DNA of 64,000 nucleotides from Paenibacillus sp. Soil787 (GCF_001429545.1 NZ_LMSP01000010.1:40414-104413), one strand, 5' to 3'; numbered from the stretch's first letter, positions 26,441 through 35,007 are shown. The notes: generated by a model from the letters alone, not told the origin. A program made the numbers and translations.

Positions 26441-27145
26441 TTACCATGAGATGCTCTTGCCTTCTGTGACTTGGTCACCAACGAGCTCCATCAATTCTCC
26501 CCGCTGCCGAACCGATACCCAACCCCGTCCCATAGCGATCCAATTCTTCTTCTGCATTCGGCTCAAAACGCGGCTGACTACTTCACGGGCGGAACCTAGT
26601 TCGACAGCTAACTGCTGATGTGTAATCTGGACGGTCGGCTGTTGCTCCAACGTCAGCCTCAACAACGTTCCGGCGAGCCGAGAGTCCAGCGGCTGCTCCA
26701 TTTTACTTGAAAGGATGCTGCCCATACGGATAAACCCATCCAAAATGTTGCCAAATACCGCATTCCGAATAGGCGCATACACCTGAATCCATCGTATAAA
26801 CGAGCTCTTCGCCACGAATAGGGCCGTCACCTCGGTCTCCGCCGTAATGGTGCCGGGGTATTCGCGCTCGCTTAAACCGCTTAGCACCATAATGGCGCAT
26901 ATATCACCGGCCGACAGCCGGTTGGAAAGTGCTTCACGTCCCCCTTCGGTCACACTCGAGATTTGTACTGTTCCTGCAATGAGGAACAAGGCATACTCAG
27001 CGGCATCCTCATTACGAAATAAGGTCGATTTAGCAGAAAATGTTCTAACCCGAGGCTCCGCAGCGGCCCATTCATTAGCTGGGATAGCTTCGAAACAGGG
27101 GAAAATGTCGGACAGGGTATGCAACTCAGGGAAGACCTTTGTCAT
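26441..27145 (-). CDS. Crp/Fnr-family transcriptional regulator
   Basis: Regulator of 234 residues. The ATG at 27145 has GGAGAA six bases upstream; the open frame continues upstream to 27214 without a site. Residues 30-140 form the cyclic-nucleotide-binding-like domain (LFLIAGTVQISSVTEGGREA, LSAGDICAI), and the C-terminal winged helix includes VQITHQQLAVELGSAREVVS. Cys17 and the single Cys in DICAIM do not form an Fnr-type iron-sulphur set, so the signal is unknown. It is 69 bp downstream of hflX on the same strand and upstream of a redoxin gene. Confidence 0.88.
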   Translation of the reverse strand: MTKVFPELHTLSDIFPCFEAIPANEWAAAEPRVRTFSAKSTLFRNEDAAEYALFLIAGTVQISSVTEGGREALSNRLSAGDICAIMVLSGLSEREYPGTITAETEVTALFVAKSSFIRWIQVYAPIRNAVFGNILDGFIRMGSILSSKMEQPLDSRLAGTLLRLTLEQQPTVQITHQQLAVELGSAREVVSRVLSRMQKKNWIAMGRGWVSVRQRGELMELVGDQVTEGKSISW

Positions 27146-27214
27146 GAGGGATTCTCCGATCGGATAGATTGATATCTTTATTTTACAGGATCGATGCGTG
27201 CTGTGACTAGTCAC

Positions 27215-28474
27215 TCAAAGGAAGTCATCTCGATACTGTTCAAAATCGGATACTCGGCACTCTAACTTAAGACGGGTACCATTCGGCTCATAGTTCGTTG
27301 AATGAACATGGGCATGTTCATTGAAATAGGCCACTAATCGGCCTTGTTCATAAGGAATCACGATTTCACATTCCATGTAATTCTGAAAAATGTGTTCGCG
27401 AATCAGTTGAGTGAGCTCCTCGATTCCGCGCTTCTGCTGGGCGGAGAGGTAGACGAAATCATCTTTTAACAGCGGGTAGGCATGCTCAGTTAAGTCGGAT
27501 TTGTTATAAGCAAAAATCATGGGAATTCGATCCGCTCTTAGTACCTTCAACGTTTCATTTGTAACGTCAATGTGCTGTTCGTATTCCGGGTTGGCAATGT
27601 CTACGACGTGAATCAGCAGATCGGCTTCTGCGACTTCTTCCAACGTAGATCGGAAAGCTTTAACCAAATGGTGGGGAAGCTGGCTTACGAATCCTACGGT
27701 ATCAGTTAACAAGAATGATTTACTGTCTGGCAAGTTAACGTTTCGAACGGATGTTTCCAATGTGGCGAACAACATGTCTTTGACAAAGACTTGCTTATGC
27801 GCCTGCGGATTGTACAACTCGATCATGGCGTTCATTAAGCTTGATTTGCCCGCGTTGGTATAGCCGACAAGACAAATAACAGGGACCTCATTTTTACGGC
27901 GCTGCTTTCGTTGAGTTTGACGACGGGCTACGAGTTTCTCCAGTTCGGATTGCAAAGCGGTGATGCGGTCTTCGATTTTACGGCGGTCGAGTTCAAGCTT
28001 AGTCTCACCAGATCCCCGGTTTTTAAGGCCAGCCCCACCTCCTTGACGACCTAACGATTCACGAAGTCCTACGAGTCTTGGAAGCATGTATTGAAGTCGA
28101 GCAACCTCAACTTGGAGCTGGGCTTCCCTAGTTTGAGCGCGTTCCGCAAAAATGTCTAAAATGAGGATCGTCCTGTCAATGATTTTGCATGCAAGAGACG
28201 ATTCCAGATTTCGAATCTGGGAAGGGGACAGCTCATCGTTACAAATGACGACGGATGCGTTCCGCTCAGTAATTAGCTGCGATAATTCTTGGATTTTACC
28301 CGTTCCGATGTAATGGGAGGGAACCACACGGGTGACTTTCTGGTTTAGCTGACCAACTACCTCTATGTGGCATGCTGCGGCCAGGTTCTTCAGTTCTTCC
28401 ATGGAGTATGCAAAATTAGGGTGGTTCAAAATATGGACCCCGACGATAATCGCTTTCTCTTTCAGTTGTTCCAT
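27215..28474 (-). CDS. hflX: Ribosome-associated GTPase HflX
   Basis: GTPase that binds the 50S subunit and splits stalled or hibernating ribosomes; some Firmicute forms confer macrolide-lincosamide tolerance. The 419 residues contain the N-terminal glycine-rich/coiled-coil region (GGAGLKNRGSGETKLELDRR), the G domain with P-loop GYTNAGKSSLMNAM near residue 205, switch region DMLFATLETSVRNV, G3 DTVGFVSQLPHHLVKAFRST and G4 YNKSD. AAAGGATGATGAACG precedes the ATG. A leader of about 290 bases upstream holds a leader peptide and an intrinsic terminator, pointing to attenuation control. Confidence 0.95.
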   Translation of the reverse strand: MEQLKEKAIIVGVHILNHPNFAYSMEELKNLAAACHIEVVGQLNQKVTRVVPSHYIGTGKIQELSQLITERNASVVICNDELSPSQIRNLESSLACKIIDRTILILDIFAERAQTREAQLQVEVARLQYMLPRLVGLRESLGRQGGGAGLKNRGSGETKLELDRRKIEDRITALQSELEKLVARRQTQRKQRRKNEVPVICLVGYTNAGKSSLMNAMIELYNPQAHKQVFVKDMLFATLETSVRNVNLPDSKSFLLTDTVGFVSQLPHHLVKAFRSTLEEVAEADLLIHVVDIANPEYEQHIDVTNETLKVLRADRIPMIFAYNKSDLTEHAYPLLKDDFVYLSAQQKRGIEELTQLIREHIFQNYMECEIVIPYEQGRLVAYFNEHAHVHSTNYEPNGTRLKLECRVSDFEQYRDDFL

Positions 28475-28502
28475 CGTTCATCATCCTTTCAAATTAAGGA
28501 GT

Positions 28503-28540
28503 AAAAAAGAAACAACACAAGCAAGGTGCTTGTGTTGTCT
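28503..28540 (-). terminator. Leader terminator (attenuator) in front of hflX
   Basis: On the minus strand ACAACACAAGC, a five-base loop and GCTTGTGTTGT form an 11-bp perfect stem followed by TTCTTTTTT, ending 29 bases before the hflX start codon. No gene on that strand ends just before it, so it sits inside the hflX leader and would stop transcription before the gene unless prevented from folding. Confidence 0.8.
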
Positions 28541-28726
28541 GTGGTTGAGGACAATGACTATCGTATCGGACAAAAGAAAACAATCCACGGTTTGGTTGAT
28601 AAGGATGTTTCACCTTATTTTAAGCCGCGTTGTTTGATCACGATAGAAAGTATCAATTCAGGGTTATAAATGGACAAACTTATCCTGAGTCCTCTGTACA
28701 CAGACAGAATCTTAAGCGCTATTTAA

Positions 28727-28765
28727 TTAGCCGCGTAAAGATCTAACTCGGATAAAATCTACCAT
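28727..28765 (-). CDS. Leader peptide of hflX (12 aa)
   Basis: Minus-strand ORF MVDFIRVRSLRG with a very strong site, GGAGGGG, six bases before its ATG, located about 190 bases upstream of the hflX terminator. Arg-Val-Arg fits the +X+ motif at which macrolide-bound ribosomes arrest, as described for ErmD-type leaders. The combination of short ORF, arrest-prone motif and downstream terminator suggests drug- or stall-sensing attenuation of hflX. The peptide role is inferred; the ORF, ribosome site and terminator are directly visible. Confidence 0.65.
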   Translation of the reverse strand: MVDFIRVRSLRG

Positions 28766-28782
28766 TCGTAACCCCTCCGTTT

Positions 28783-28800
28783 CCTTAAAGTACTTTAAGG
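28783..28800. promoter_or_regulatory. Perfect 18-bp palindrome upstream of the hflX leader ORF
   Basis: CCTTAAAGTACTTTAAGG is fully self-complementary. It lies between a TATAAT (minus strand, 28839-28844) and the leader-peptide ribosome site. A second small inverted repeat, AAGGAAG/CTTCCTT, lies just upstream of it in the transcript. It may be an operator or an RNA hairpin. Confidence 0.5.
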
Positions 28801-29011
28801 GTATCACAAGGAAGAGCTTCCTTGCCTCTCTAAGAATAATTATAATCATTTTTTACCTAGTTGAGGTTTCGGGCAGAATAACGAAATAAAACAATAGATT
28901 TGGAATCCTATTATTATGGGATCTCTGCTTTCTGTCAGTTTGGCCTTATGGTCGCACTAGATTAGCTGAACGACAAATTTTTGTCATACGACTGAAAGCA
29001 ATAGTTCAAAA

Positions 29012-29037
29012 TCAAAAGGGCTGCAGGGGGCAGCCCT
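29012..29037 (-). terminator. Terminator downstream of the DJ-1 gene
   Basis: On the minus strand AGGGCTGC and GCAGCCCT pair, followed by TTTGATTTT. It lies 72 bp after the stop of the DJ-1 family gene. Confidence 0.7.
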
Positions 29038-29108
29038 CCGTATTCTCTTACTTCTGGAGGCCAAGCGGTACTGCAAAAAATCGGAGGTTATTATAAAATC
29101 AACGTAAG

Positions 29109-29669
29109 TTACTTGGAGAGCAGTTTCAAAAACTCCCGCATGAAGCCTGGTAAATCCGGCCAAGCGTGACCAGTGACTAATTTCCCATCCACATGAAGTG
29201 AATCTGTCGTATACAATGCTCCGAGCTGCTCCACATCTAAACGACAAGCGTTATAGGCAGTCATGGTGCGGCCTTCAAAAAAACGATTGTCTTTTAAAGC
29301 GGAGAATACCTGTGCAGCATGGCAAATAGCGCCGATTGGTTTATCAGCTTCAAGGAAGTGACGAATAATACGTGGAACATGTTCGTTCGAACGAATGTAT
29401 TCTGGGGCTCTGCCTCCAGGAATAATTAAACCAACATATTGACTAGGATCCACATCAACGAAAGCGATGTGTGACGGCAGCAGATGCCCCGGCTTCTCTG
29501 TATAGGTCTCCCAATCGTCGATAAAATCGTGAACGACTGTACGAAGTACTTTCTTCGTCGGTGAAGCAATTACGGCCTCGTACCCTTCCTCTAATACACG
29601 AAAATAAGGGTAATAAACTTCCAGAACTTCTGCAGCATCACCAGTTAGAATTAAGATCCTCTTTGACAT
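29109..29669 (-). CDS. DJ-1/PfpI family protein
   Basis: Flavodoxin-like DJ-1 superfamily protein of 186 residues. The ATG at 29669 has AAGGAG seven bases upstream and begins MSKRILILTGDAAEVLEVYY; a longer frame from 29702 is less likely. The conserved nucleophile Cys is in PIGAICHAAQVFSAL and the helper region GLIIPGGRAPEYIRSN is intact. Members act as proteases, glyoxalases/deglycases or amidases. The AICHAAQ elbow is the PfpI-like form. Transcribed alone toward its own terminator. Confidence 0.9.
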   Translation of the reverse strand: MSKRILILTGDAAEVLEVYYPYFRVLEEGYEAVIASPTKKVLRTVVHDFIDDWETYTEKPGHLLPSHIAFVDVDPSQYVGLIIPGGRAPEYIRSNEHVPRIIRHFLEADKPIGAICHAAQVFSALKDNRFFEGRTMTAYNACRLDVEQLGALYTTDSLHVDGKLVTGHAWPDLPGFMREFLKLLSK

Positions 29670-29832
29670 GGAATCACTCCTTGGAAATTGATGGTAACCC
29701 ACCTATAATTATGAATAAACCTCGTTTCATTGTAAACGGGTGGAATTTGATACGATTTGTCGAATCGAACGAATCAAGCTCTATATCCCAAAGACTCTTT
29801 ACCACTTAGCCTACTAAAAGTATAATAGGTTT

Positions 29833-29846
29833 AGAACAAATGTTCT
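29833..29846. promoter_or_regulatory. LexA (SOS) box
   Basis: AGAACAAATGTTCT contains GAAC-N4-GTTC, the Bacillus-type LexA operator core, as a perfect inverted repeat. It lies seven bases after a TATAAT (29821-29826) and 20 bases before the start of the YolD-like gene, an ideal repressing position. Confidence 0.75.
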
Positions 29847-29866
29847 GGGATTGGAGTGGGGTCATA

Positions 29867-30094
29867 ATGAGTAGTAGTAATCGTGAGAATAAAAAGATAG
29901 CCAACGTAATGGCTAATGCCTTACTTAACCAGCAATTTATTCGTGTAAAGATTTATAATGAGGCTGGGGATGGGCAAATTACAGGTCTAATAACTAAAAT
30001 TGATCAAGAGATAAGAAGAGTAAAGCTATCTCACGAAAATGGTACGGATTGGGTAGCATTTGACGATATCTTGAATGTAGAATTGGTGGAATAA
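29867..30094 (+). CDS. YolD-like protein
   Basis: Small protein of 75 residues. The ATG at 29867 follows GGAGTGGGG. The C-terminal half (GQITGLITKIDQEIRRVKLS, then WVAFDDILNVEL) has the beta-strand pattern of the YolD-like family. In Bacillus, yolD-like genes are typically paired with Y-family polymerase genes (uvrX/yqjW) under SOS control. Here a LexA box sits in the promoter but no polymerase gene follows; the gene ends at a terminator. A role in the damage response is inferred from this context. Confidence 0.8.
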   Translation: MSSSNRENKKIANVMANALLNQQFIRVKIYNEAGDGQITGLITKIDQEIRRVKLSHENGTDWVAFDDILNVELVE

Positions 30095-30121
30095 TACTTT
30101 TGCATAGGACTGTGCTAAAGG

Positions 30122-30156
30122 GAGGCATGCTGGGGGCTCAGCATGCCTTTTTTTTC
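30122..30156 (+). terminator. Intrinsic terminator
   Basis: GGCATGCTG and CAGCATGCC pair around a short loop and are followed by TTTTTTTT. It ends the YolD-like transcript. Confidence 0.85.
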
Positions 30157-30257
30157 CAAAATTTATATGTTAAGGGGTAAGCGAAGCTTACCCCTTATTT
30201 AACGTGCTGAGAGTGTATCTATATCCGAAAAGTCTGCGATAGGGGAGCCTTCCACGT

Positions 30258-30310
30258 GGTTCGATTAGGAAAATAGGGAAGTTGAGGTTGCTTATTTTCC
30301 TAATCGAACC
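30258..30310. repeat. Long perfect hairpin
   Basis: GGTTCGATTAGGAAAATA (30258-30275) and TATTTTCCTAATCGAACC (30293-30310) are exact complements of 18 bp around a 17-base loop. No T-tract follows, and no gene ends here, so it is not a standard terminator. It is a candidate miniature mobile or recombination element. Confidence 0.6.
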
Positions 30311-30434
30311 TGATTTGAAGGTATAAGCAAGGTACGGTTGCTTAATGCTAATTAATTCGTGCTGAAAGTAAGGAAATACAGGAGATAAACACGCTCTGTG
30401 GTCTTATCTCACGATATGCATTGAAGTTCGAACA

Positions 30435-30788
30435 GGCAGCAATATTGCTAAATAGCGAATTGTAGTTCCCTCTCGCTTTTCGTCGAGGATATGCAAGTCA
30501 TCGATCTTACTGAAAGGGAACGTCAGTGCGCTATTTATGCTAAATTTGCCTGTTTAGCTACCTAGACGGAACTACAATCACTTATTTCCCCTCCAAAAGC
30601 AGCATTTTCAGCCAAAGAGGCATATTAGCGAATCGACGTTCCCTCTACATAGCAAAAGGCAGTTATATTGCAAAATAGCGAATCGTAGTTCCTTTTCGCT
30701 TTTCGTCGAGGATTGCAAGTCATCGATCCTGCTGAAAGGGAACGTCAGTGCGCTATTTATGCTAAATTAGCCTGTTTAGCTGCCTAGA
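30435..30788. repeat. Two direct copies of a ~131-bp intergenic repeat
   Basis: Copies at 30435-30566 and 30658-30788 share most bases, including TCGCTTTTCGTCGAGGAT and AGGGAACGTCAGTGCGCTAT. Each copy can fold back on itself: AATAGCG with CGCTATT and GTTCCCT with AGGGAAC. A 92-bp spacer separates them. The rest of 30160-31000 contains only an AACCTAGCC/GGCTAGGTT hairpin near 30851 and no gene. Confidence 0.7.
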
Positions 30789-31005
30789 AGTTCGCGGGAA
30801 TAAGCACAATTAGCTGGCCTATTCACCCCCGACTATACAATTATTGAGAACCTAGCCGCAGGCTAGGTTTATCTTGATTGGGTTCGGTCTCAAGACGGAG
30901 TGTGATTTCATTCCCGGGCTTGAATAAAAAACAATGTCGTCATTATATAATGAAAACACGAATATTATTCACCTGGAGACTGGGTTGTAGGGGAGGGAAA
31001 TGGAT

Positions 31006-31863
31006 ATGGTAAGTGCAAAAACAAATACGAACTTCTTGGATTCGTTTACCCATTCAAGCGTAGTTTCGAAGGACGGAACCACCATTGGATACCAGAGTGT
31101 AGGTAAGGGTCCGAGTCTCATTGTCATCCATGGGGCGCTTAGTACTTCGAATGATTTTACTAAGTTTGCCCAAGAATTGTCGGATTCCTTTACAGTCCAT
31201 GTTATGGATCGACGCGGGCGTGGATGGAGTGGACCGCAAGGGAGTAACTACTCCATCAGTAAGGAATGTGAAGATGTCAAAAGCGTACAAGAAGCAACGG
31301 GAGCAGCCTATGTATTCGGTCATAGCTACGGTGGGCTTGTAGCATTGGAAACTGCGCGAACTAGTACTTTTAAGAAAATGGCCGTCTATGAACCAGGCGT
31401 TACAATGAAGTCGATACCAACAGATTGGGATTGGCTGCTAGAATATGAAAATGACATGAATAAGAAAGATTTTAGAGGGGCATTTGCCAGCTTTGTAAGG
31501 GGTTCAGGTCACACTCCCTTAAAACGGTTACCGAAATGGTATGCAAAATTTATTTTACGTTTGGTGATACGCGGAAATCATTGGAATCAAATAGAAAAAC
31601 TATTGCCAGAAAATTTAAAAGAGCACAGAGAAGTGAAGCGCCTGGCATCCTCTTTCAGTAATTACCAAATGATTGATGCGAATGTCCTATTAGTTGCTGG
31701 GGGGAAGAGTCCGGATTCTGTGCATCAAATGATTCGAGTATTGGGTGAAACCATTTCACGAACACAAACGTCGATTTTACCAAATCTAGATCATCTCGCA
31801 CCAGATAATAAATATGCACCTGTCGAAGTGGCACAGCATGTAAAGCGGTATTTTCTAAGTTGA
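31006..31863 (+). CDS. Alpha/beta hydrolase
   Basis: Serine hydrolase of the alpha/beta fold, about 285 residues. The oxyanion region is SLIVIHGALSTSNDFTKFAQ, the nucleophile elbow is YVFGHSYGGLVALETA, the acid lies near the C-terminal strand (NVLLVAGGKSPDSV) and the histidine in LPNLDHLAPDNKY. The second ATG (31006) has the better distance to GGGAGGG than the one at 31000. The active site looks complete. The substrate is unknown. It precedes an ABC exporter by about 200 bp and is probably independent. Confidence 0.88.
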   Translation: MVSAKTNTNFLDSFTHSSVVSKDGTTIGYQSVGKGPSLIVIHGALSTSNDFTKFAQELSDSFTVHVMDRRGRGWSGPQGSNYSISKECEDVKSVQEATGAAYVFGHSYGGLVALETARTSTFKKMAVYEPGVTMKSIPTDWDWLLEYENDMNKKDFRGAFASFVRGSGHTPLKRLPKWYAKFILRLVIRGNHWNQIEKLLPENLKEHREVKRLASSFSNYQMIDANVLLVAGGKSPDSVHQMIRVLGETISRTQTSILPNLDHLAPDNKYAPVEVAQHVKRYFLS

Positions 31864-32069
31864 ACTTTGGTGCCTAAATCAACCATATTATGCAGCTTCG
31901 TTCCGTTAACAGGCATTTTGGAGAAATAGGAAATAAAAGGAACGCTCGCGCTGCTTATCGAATTATAATAAGAACTAGAAATCTTACTCCACATTCTCAA
32001 ATACATAACAGCAGTTTATATCGTGGCACAAGAAATAATAGCAGGAATATTGAAAGGGAGGAACCAACC

Positions 32070-33020
32070 TTGGCAAACGCCATCATAGAAGTGGACGGAC
32101 TCGTCAAACGGTATGGGAAATTCACCGCGGTGAGTGGAATCAATTTCCAAGTGCGTGAAGGAGAAGTATTCGGACTGCTCGGGCCAAATGGGGCGGGCAA
32201 AACGACAACGATGGAAATGATCGAAGGTCTGAGGAGACCAGACGAAGGAAGGGCACTTGTCGCAGGCTTCGATACGAAAAAAGATTTGAAAAAGGTCAAG
32301 GAAATCATCGGCGTCCAGCTCCAATCGACGTCGCTGTTCGACCTGCTCCACGTTCACGAGATCATCCGCATGTACGCAAGCTTTTATCCAAGCTCAGTGC
32401 CGATCGAGCCGCTGCTCGACGACATGTTATTACGCGAAAAAAAGAATGACCGCGTCAAAAACTTATCCGGCGGCCAGAAGCAGCGACTCGCTATTGCATT
32501 GGCGCTCGTGAATGATCCAAAGGTGGTTTTTCTTGACGAACCGACAACCGGACTCGATCCTCAAGCCCGGCGTACGTTGTGGGATATCGTGCTTCGCCTG
32601 AAGGAGCGCGGTAAGACGGTAGTGATCTCAACGCACTACATGGAAGAGGCTCATGTGCTTTGCGACCGCATCTGCCTTATGGATAAGGGACAAATCGTTG
32701 CTCTGGATACGCCGGAGCAGCTCGTCCACAGCCTGCAGTCAGACAGCGCCATCGAGTTTCGCTTGCCTGAGCAGATTCGAGAAAATGAGGCACGAAAGCA
32801 GGAAGTGTTGACGCTTGTCCAGTCATTGCCTGATGTGAAGCAAGTTGACCAGCGCAAAGACACGTTTGTGCTGTACACGGATCATTTGCAAAATGCGCTG
32901 ACCGCATTCGTACAGCAAACTGCTGAGCAGAACATCCGGGTTTCCGATCTGCAAACGCGCACGGCAACGCTCGAGGACGTGTTCATCCACATGACGGGAA
33001 GGAGCCTGAGGGAAGAATGA
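32070..33020 (+). CDS. ABC-2 type exporter ATP-binding protein (drug-efflux/DrrA type)
   Basis: ATPase of an ABC-2 exporter, 316 residues. The start is a TTG at 32070 with AAAGGGAGG eight bases upstream; the open frame upstream encodes no recognisable protein. Walker A is GPNGAGKTTTMEMIEG, the signature LSGGQKQRLAIALALV, Walker B VVFLDEPTTGLDP, with HYMEEAHVLCDR as the switch region. A C-terminal extension of about 80 residues, ending LEDVFIHMTGRSLREE, is typical of the DrrA/CcmA group. It overlaps the permease gene by four bases (ATGA). Confidence 0.92.
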   Translation: MANAIIEVDGLVKRYGKFTAVSGINFQVREGEVFGLLGPNGAGKTTTMEMIEGLRRPDEGRALVAGFDTKKDLKKVKEIIGVQLQSTSLFDLLHVHEIIRMYASFYPSSVPIEPLLDDMLLREKKNDRVKNLSGGQKQRLAIALALVNDPKVVFLDEPTTGLDPQARRTLWDIVLRLKERGKTVVISTHYMEEAHVLCDRICLMDKGQIVALDTPEQLVHSLQSDSAIEFRLPEQIRENEARKQEVLTLVQSLPDVKQVDQRKDTFVLYTDHLQNALTAFVQQTAEQNIRVSDLQTRTATLEDVFIHMTGRSLREE

Positions 33021-34117
33021 AAGCGTATCGTCAATTAACCTTATCCCAGTTACGACTATTTGGGCGAAATCGGCAAGTATTGTTTTGGACGCTGGCTTTT
33101 CCGATCTTTTTCATGGTGATGCTAGGTTCATTCTTAGGAAAAGGGGACAGCACATCGCTCTCCGTCACCGTTATCGACCAAGACCAGACGACGGCATCGA
33201 AGGCGCTTCTATCCTCAATGAAGCAGCTATCTATATTAAAATTAACTGAAAACGCAGATCTCGACGCGGCGATGAAAGATCTTAAGCATGGCGATCGGCA
33301 GCTTGTCGTCGCTGTTCCAAAAGGGTATGAAGCTGCTGTGAGTGCTAAATCCGCCTCTATGGAAGGTTCCAAACTCACCGTCTACTACGATGAAACGAGC
33401 CAAACAACCAATCAGATCGGGCTCCCCATCATGTCTCAGATCGCCGATGGCATTAGCAAGCAGATCCTGGGTTACACCCCAGTCATCACGATTCAATCAC
33501 AGGCGGTCCAATCCCTTAACCTGAAGTATATCGATTTCCTCGTCCCAGGCATCGTTGCTATGATGATTATGAATAACAATCTGAACGGCGTCGCCGGCCA
33601 AATCGCATCTTGGCGCGAACGGGGTATCCTTCGGCGTCTTCAGAGTACGCCGCTCCAACCTAGGAGCTTCATTGCTGCGCAAATCACGGCTCGACTGCTG
33701 TTGAATGCCGCGCAGGCGATCATCGTGCTGCTGATCGGCAGCCTGATTTTTGGAACGCAGGTGAACGGTTCGTGGATGCTTCTGCTATTGTTCGTCGTAC
33801 TCGGGACACTGACGTTCATGTCGATCGGCTTTGTCATCGCCGCGCTCGCCAAAACGCCGGAAAGCGCTGGCCCGATTGCCGGCTTCGTCTCCTTCCCGCT
33901 TCTATTTCTAGGCGGCGTCTTCTTTCCGATCAAGAACATGCCTGACTGGCTGCAGCCCGTAGTTAAGCTGCTGCCGATCTCGCATCTGTCCACAGCGCTG
34001 CGCCAAATCATGAATGTCGGAGCCTCGCTTGCCGACGTGTGGCGTGAAGCCGCGCTGCTTGGCGGCTGGATGCTTGTAGCCTTCATTATCGCTAGCCTAA
34101 CATTCAAGTGGGAGTAG
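33017..34117 (+). CDS. ABC-2 type transporter permease
   Basis: Membrane subunit of the exporter, 366 residues. One N-terminal helix (VLFWTLAFPIFFMVMLGSFL) is followed by an extracytoplasmic domain to about residue 165, then five helices with the ABC-2 signature NNLNGVAGQIASWRERGILR and GGVFFPIKNMPDWLQPVVKL. This YhgE/DrrB-like plan suits export of a drug, lipid or small peptide. Its start overlaps the stop of the ATPase gene, so the two are translated together. Cargo unknown. GC is higher than in neighbouring genes, suggesting possible acquisition. Confidence 0.92.
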   Translation: MKAYRQLTLSQLRLFGRNRQVLFWTLAFPIFFMVMLGSFLGKGDSTSLSVTVIDQDQTTASKALLSSMKQLSILKLTENADLDAAMKDLKHGDRQLVVAVPKGYEAAVSAKSASMEGSKLTVYYDETSQTTNQIGLPIMSQIADGISKQILGYTPVITIQSQAVQSLNLKYIDFLVPGIVAMMIMNNNLNGVAGQIASWRERGILRRLQSTPLQPRSFIAAQITARLLLNAAQAIIVLLIGSLIFGTQVNGSWMLLLLFVVLGTLTFMSIGFVIAALAKTPESAGPIAGFVSFPLLFLGGVFFPIKNMPDWLQPVVKLLPISHLSTALRQIMNVGASLADVWREAALLGGWMLVAFIIASLTFKWE

Positions 34118-34157
34118 CGAAAAATTATGTTTTTCCTAAGATTGAGGGTGAAATAGA

Positions 34158-34766
34158 ATGATCTTGTCTAGCGAATCAAATTTTATAGAAGATTATCTAG
34201 TCGAAACAGAGGAGGTTGATTATAGTCACCTTTCGATTAAAGAAAAAGCAACAGAATTATATAACGAATCAAATAACGAAGATGATTTTGTGAAAAAAGC
34301 TTTTGAATTTGTTCGTGATGAAATATCTCATTCTTGGGATATTCAAAGTTCAAGAATCACATGTAAAGCCTCGGAAGCACTATTCTTTAAGGAAGGTATT
34401 TGTTACGCAAAGTCTAATCTGTTATGTGCCATATTAAGAAGCAAAGGGATTCCAACTGGTTTTTGTTATCAACGACTTACAATAGGCGACACATCAGAAA
34501 CAGGGTACTGTATCCATGCTTTAAATGCAGTTTACCTTAAATCCATAGGAGGATGGGTTCGCCTAGATGCACGTGGAAATAAAGTTAATGTTCATGCGGA
34601 ATTCTCCACAGATGAAGAAAAACTGGCTTTTTTGGTAAGAGAAGAATACAACGAAGTGGATCATCCAGAGATATATAAACATCCAAACTCAAAAACAATT
34701 CATGCATTAAAGCAAAATACAGATTGTATAAAGATGTATCTACATGGTCTACCGTCTAGTTTATAA
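34158..34766 (+). CDS. Transglutaminase-like domain protein
   Basis: Cysteine-protease-fold protein of 202 residues. The triad is visible: Cys in FFKEGICYAKSNLLCAILRS, His in CIHALNAVYL and Asp in WVRLDARGNKVNV, in the order of bacterial transglutaminase-like proteins. These usually hydrolyse peptide bonds or amides. No signal peptide is present, so it is cytoplasmic. GAGGGTGAAATAGA precedes the ATG. AT-rich compared with the ABC genes upstream; 40 bp separates them but the composition break suggests a separate origin. Confidence 0.87.
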   Translation: MILSSESNFIEDYLVETEEVDYSHLSIKEKATELYNESNNEDDFVKKAFEFVRDEISHSWDIQSSRITCKASEALFFKEGICYAKSNLLCAILRSKGIPTGFCYQRLTIGDTSETGYCIHALNAVYLKSIGGWVRLDARGNKVNVHAEFSTDEEKLAFLVREEYNEVDHPEIYKHPNSKTIHALKQNTDCIKMYLHGLPSSL

Positions 34767-34972
34767 TCATTTAGCGAAAAAAAACGTATCCATGTATATT
34801 TTACTTTTTCTTGGGCATAATATTAACTATTGCGTTAAAAACGGAAAAGAAAGAAAACCTGTTTACCGGATAATGTTCGTATTAAAAAATGTATCCATCT
34901 TGGAATTGAAAATTGAATGAAGTATCGCCTGCAATATGGTTAATTTCTCCTTTCAGGTAGACGCAAGAATGA

Positions 34973-35007
34973 AGAAGCTGAGATCGATGATCCAGCTTCT
35001 TTTTTAT
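34973..35007 (+). terminator. Intrinsic terminator
   Basis: AGAAGCTG...ATC and GAT...CAGCTTCT pair, followed by TTTTTTATTT. It lies about 200 bp after the transglutaminase-like gene. The 34.77-34.97 kb stretch shows no gene. Confidence 0.7.

Noticed and set aside
33640..34107. Minus-strand frame of 155 codons within the ABC permease gene
   Set aside because: The sense strand has a complete ABC-2 permease with start/stop overlap to its ATPase; the other strand is a shadow.
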